From Thiohalospira halophila DSM 15071 (GTDB taxonomy: Bacteria; Pseudomonadota; Gammaproteobacteria; Thiohalospirales; Thiohalospiraceae), in assembly GCF_900112605.1 (NCBI RefSeq), contig NZ_FOMJ01000005.1, positions 83,199 to 147,198 of the forward strand: DNA of 64,000 bases. Reading direction: 5' to 3'. How positions within the stretch are numbered: the first letter of the stretch is position 1; each line of letters begins with the position of its first letter. The position numbers were made by a program, and so were the translations under genes. The notes beneath the pieces are model-generated. The model saw only the letters and a program-made list of their open reading frames with translations. It made no database searches and had not been told where the DNA came from. Below, piece after piece: positions 61,815 through 64,000 of the stretch.

Positions 61815-63293
61815 ATGCCGACCCTTCGCACCGCCAGCGCCTGGCGCGGCCTGTTACTCGGCCTCGCCGGCCTGGCCACCACGGCCTGTGCCGACTCGGG
61901 CTCCTCCACCGAGACCAGTGGAGACAACACCCCCGATACCGAAACCGCCGCGCAGCAGCCCCGCGCCCTGCCCGACTTCACCGGCATCGTGGAAGAGCAC
62001 CGCGAGGCGGTGGTGAACATCAGCACCACCCGCCAGGCCGGGGCGGGCGGCCCGCAGATCCCGGAGCGGTTCAAGGGCACGCCCTTCGAGGAGTTCTTCG
62101 AGCGCTTCTTTGGTGGCCCCGGAGGTGGACCGGGCGGCGGACCGGAGCGCAAGGTCCGCTCCCTGGGCTCCGGCTTCATCGTCTCCGCCGACGGCCACAT
62201 CGTCACCAACGCCCACGTCATCAAGGACGCCAGCGAGGTGATGGTCCAGCTCGCCGATCAGCGTCAGCTGGAGGCAACCGTCGTCGGCCAGGACATGGCC
62301 ACCGACCTGGCCCTGCTCAAGGTGGATGCCGAGGGGCTGCCCACGGTGGAGTGGGACTCGGATCCCGTGCAGGTGGGTCAGCACGTGCTGGCCATGGGCT
62401 CGCCCTTCGGCTTCGAGCACAGCGTCACCTCGGGGATCATCAGCGCCGAAGGGCGCAGTATCCCCGGCAAGGCGGGGGGCTACGTCCCCTTCCTCCAGAC
62501 CGACGTGGCCATCAATCCCGGCAGCTCCGGCGGGCCGCTGTTCAACCTCGACGGCGAAGTCGTGGGGGTGAATGCCCAGATCTACTCCCGCTCCGGCGGC
62601 TTCATGGGGCTCTCCTTCGCCATCCCCAGCGACGTGGCCCGGGAGGTCATCCAGGAGATCCAGGAGAACGGCGATGTCTCCCATGGCTATCTCGGCGTGG
62701 GGGTCCAGGACATCAACCGCGAGCTGGCGGACTCCATGGGGCTGGAGAGTGCCCGTGGCGGGCTCATCAACCGCGTCCGCCCCGACTCGCCGGCGGATGA
62801 GGCCGGCCTGGATTCCGGGGACATCATCCTCGCGGTGAACGGGGAATCCGTCGCCGAGGCCGGCGACATCCCGCCCCTCATCGGCGCCCTGGACCCCGGT
62901 AGCGAGGCCGAGCTGACCATCCTGCGCATCGGCGAGGAGCTGGAGAAGACCGTGACCCTGGGTTCGCTCCGGGAGGCCCGGAGCCAGCCCTCCTCCTCCG
63001 GCGCGGAGCCGACCAGCGCCCTGGGCATGCTCCTCGCCCCGGTACCGGAGCAGCTCCGCCAGCAGCGCCCCCTGCCCGAGGAGGGCGGTGCCCTCATCAA
63101 GGGCATGCAGGAGGGGCCTGCACAAGAATCGGGCCTGCGCCCCGGGGACGTGCTGCTCAAGCTGGGTAATGAGACGGTCCGCGGCCCCGGAATGGCGGCC
63201 GAACTCCTCGCTGAGGTGGAATCGGGGAGCCGAATCCCGGTCCTGGTCCAGCGGGGCCGCCAGACCCTCTACCTGCCCCTTCTCAAGCCCTGA
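61815..63293 (+). CDS. DegP/DegQ-type periplasmic serine protease
   Basis: A 492-residue HtrA-family protease/chaperone for periplasmic quality control. It has a signal peptide with a possible lipoprotein Cys (ATTAC, residue 25), a Gly/Pro-rich loop (about 100-110), and an intact catalytic triad: His134 (TNAHVI), Asp164 (ATDLALL), Ser238 (NPGSSGGP). Two PDZ domains follow (YLGVGVQDINRELA; and the C-terminal region ending RQTLYLPLL). ATG 61815 with GGAGG 11 nt upstream. MucD of Pseudomonas is the nearest familiar type. Confidence 0.95.
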   Translation: MPTLRTASAWRGLLLGLAGLATTACADSGSSTETSGDNTPDTETAAQQPRALPDFTGIVEEHREAVVNISTTRQAGAGGPQIPERFKGTPFEEFFERFFGGPGGGPGGGPERKVRSLGSGFIVSADGHIVTNAHVIKDASEVMVQLADQRQLEATVVGQDMATDLALLKVDAEGLPTVEWDSDPVQVGQHVLAMGSPFGFEHSVTSGIISAEGRSIPGKAGGYVPFLQTDVAINPGSSGGPLFNLDGEVVGVNAQIYSRSGGFMGLSFAIPSDVAREVIQEIQENGDVSHGYLGVGVQDINRELADSMGLESARGGLINRVRPDSPADEAGLDSGDIILAVNGESVAEAGDIPPLIGALDPGSEAELTILRIGEELEKTVTLGSLREARSQPSSSGAEPTSALGMLLAPVPEQLRQQRPLPEEGGALIKGMQEGPAQESGLRPGDVLLKLGNETVRGPGMAAELLAEVESGSRIPVLVQRGRQTLYLPLLKP

Positions 63294-63303
63294 ACCCCGC
63301 CAG

Positions 63304-63327
63304 AGCCGCCCACCGGGCGGCTTTTCT
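63304..63327 (+). terminator. Rho-independent terminator after the protease gene
   Basis: Perfect 8-bp arms AGCCGCCC (63304-63311) and GGGCGGCT (63315-63322) around ACC, followed by TTTTCTTC. It begins 11 nt after the protease stop. Confidence 0.88.
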
Positions 63328-63387
63328 TCGCCCCATACACCACACACAAGACCTGACCCCTAATACCTGGGAAATGGGCGATGAACC

Positions 63388-63423
63388 AAAAAAATGGCCC
63401 GGGCCGCTGTGCGGGCCGGGCCA
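63388..63423 (-). terminator. Rho-independent terminator on the minus strand, downstream of slmA
   Basis: Arms TGGCCCGG (63395-63402) and CCGGGCCA (63416-63423), continued inside by CCGC/GCGG around TGT, with one G-G mismatch. The minus strand continues into seven T residues (63394-63388). It lies about 190 nt after the slmA stop and may end either slmA mRNA or the candidate small RNA. Confidence 0.82.
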
Positions 63424-63497
63424 ATCTGCCTCGATGGAGGAGCATCGGATGGGAGGCTGTGGGCCTCCCCCGAGGAAAGGGAGGCCACCCATCACTG
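63388..63497 (-). ncRNA. Candidate small RNA, about 105 nt
   Basis: On the minus strand a perfect TATAAT (63509-63504) is followed about 7 nt later by a structured block. Hairpin A has arms GGCCTCCC (63462-63469 on plus) and GGGAGGCC (63479-63486), extended by GATGGG/CCCATC (63448-63453/63488-63493). Hairpin B has arms CGATG/CATCG (63432-63436/63443-63447) with the pyrimidine loop CTCCTC. A terminator stem closes it with a run of seven T (63394-63388). CTCCTC resembles an anti-Shine-Dalgarno loop as in some regulatory RNAs. The -35 is poor, and the element could be only the slmA 3' terminator region. Confidence 0.45.
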
Positions 63498-63614
63498 CCT
63501 TCCATTATACAATCTTCGTGCCAACTCGCCACACGCCGTCGTTCGGGTGCCGGCCTGGCGCTATCCCCGGGGTGGCTGCCCTCCCTGGCACCGCTGACGT
63601 GACAGCGTCTGCCA

Positions 63615-64000
63615 CTACTGACGGTTCGGAAAGAGGGCGACGGCCAGCAGGCCCCACTGCTGCTCCCAGTGCTCCAGGGGCTGGCGCTGGAAGCCGCTGC
63701 GCAGGAACTGCCGCATGCGGCCCTCGGCCACGGAGACCAGGAGGTTGGCCGAGGCGGTGGCGGGGCTGCCCACCGGCAGGTGGCCGGTGCCCTCCCCCTC
63801 GCGCAGGATCTGCTTGAAGCGCGTCTCCAGCCGGTCGTAGAAGCCGTCCACCCGCTGGCGCAGCCGCTCTACCTCGCCCACCAGGGCCTCGCCCAGGAGT
63901 ACCCGCGTGATGCCGGGGTTGCGCTGGGCAAAGCCCAGGAGCACGCCCATGATCCGCTCACAGCGGTCGGCGGGGTCGTCGTGCTCCTCCAGGATGCGGT
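63615..64000 (-). CDS. slmA: SlmA-like TetR-family nucleoid-occlusion protein, C-terminal part
   Basis: About 128 C-terminal residues are visible; the N-terminal HTH lies beyond the right edge of the window. The frame stays open to position 64000. Segments matching SlmA: VLLGFAQRNPGITRVLLGEALVGEVERLRQRV, RFKQILREGEGTGHLPVGSPA and the end RMRQFLRSGFQRQPLEHWEQQW. SlmA blocks FtsZ assembly over the nucleoid. The pyrE neighbourhood supports this over other TetR regulators. Confidence 0.88.
   Translation of the reverse strand, partial: RILEEHDDPADRCERIMGVLLGFAQRNPGITRVLLGEALVGEVERLRQRVDGFYDRLETRFKQILREGEGTGHLPVGSPATASANLLVSVAEGRMRQFLRSGFQRQPLEHWEQQWGLLAVALFPNRQ

Larger units (their letters stand above)
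63294..63614. other. 321-nt intergenic region between the protease gene and slmA
   Basis: No protein gene is supported. The region holds the protease-gene terminator (63304-63327), an unstructured stretch (63328-63387), and a strongly structured block (63388-63497) ending, on the minus strand, in a T7 terminator and preceded by a TATAAT box. The remainder up to the slmA stop is plain. Confidence 0.7.

Overview
The window is GC-rich (about 70% by eye), densely coded bacterial DNA with gammaproteobacterial gene order. It carries a complete Calvin-Benson-Bassham (CBB) carbon-fixation cluster, a copper/silver-type efflux system, a periplasmic DsrE-like protein, and a glycine/sarcosine methyltransferase-like gene of the kind used for glycine betaine synthesis. 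Together these suggest a salt-adapted, autotrophic (probably sulfur-oxidising) gammaproteobacterium related to Ectothiorhodospiraceae or Thiohalospira. The genus is an inference; no rRNA gene is present.

Layout. 1-4.8 kb: a minus-strand heavy-metal efflux operon (hypothetical, Cys/His-rich protein, cusC, cusB, cusA running off the window). 5.0-6.6 kb: purE-purK. 6.7-8.9 kb: a membrane protein with a HEPN-like tail and an acyl-CoA ligase. 9.0-22.8 kb: the CBB region, with cbbL-cbbS-cbbQ-cbbO (form IA Rubisco and its activase), divergent cbbR, a small zinc-ribbon membrane protein, and a second operon tkt-gap-pgk-pyk-fba. Almost every cistron of both CBB operons is followed by a strong GC hairpin. 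23.0-23.9 kb: an exported patatin-like lipase.

24.1-57.8 kb follows a backbone that I recall from Pseudomonas aeruginosa (bioA-rsmE-chpC-chpA-pilJ-pilI-pilH-pilG / gshB-tonB-algH-ruvX-pyrR-pyrB-pyrC / pilU-pilT / yggS-proC-yggT-yggU-metX-metW-DUF4426). Two insertions interrupt it here. One is an apbE / NusG-II / Gx-transporter trio between gshB and tonB. The other is about 8 kb of accessory genes between tonB and algH: a MocR regulator, a methyltransferase, DsrE, a DCC protein, an SDR enzyme, an Xre-RES toxin-antitoxin pair and a lone AT-rich ATPase gene. The ATPase island (about 43.86-46.2 kb, about 40-45% GC) is the clearest foreign DNA and the best candidate for an undescribed, possibly defensive, system.

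57.8-64 kb: a TauE/UreH-like membrane protein with an AmpG-like permease, an rpoS-type sigma factor, pyrE, a DegP/DegQ-type protease and the 3' part of slmA. A roughly 100-nt structured candidate small RNA lies between the protease gene and slmA. I saw no tRNA or rRNA gene, CRISPR array, insertion sequence, integrase or origin.
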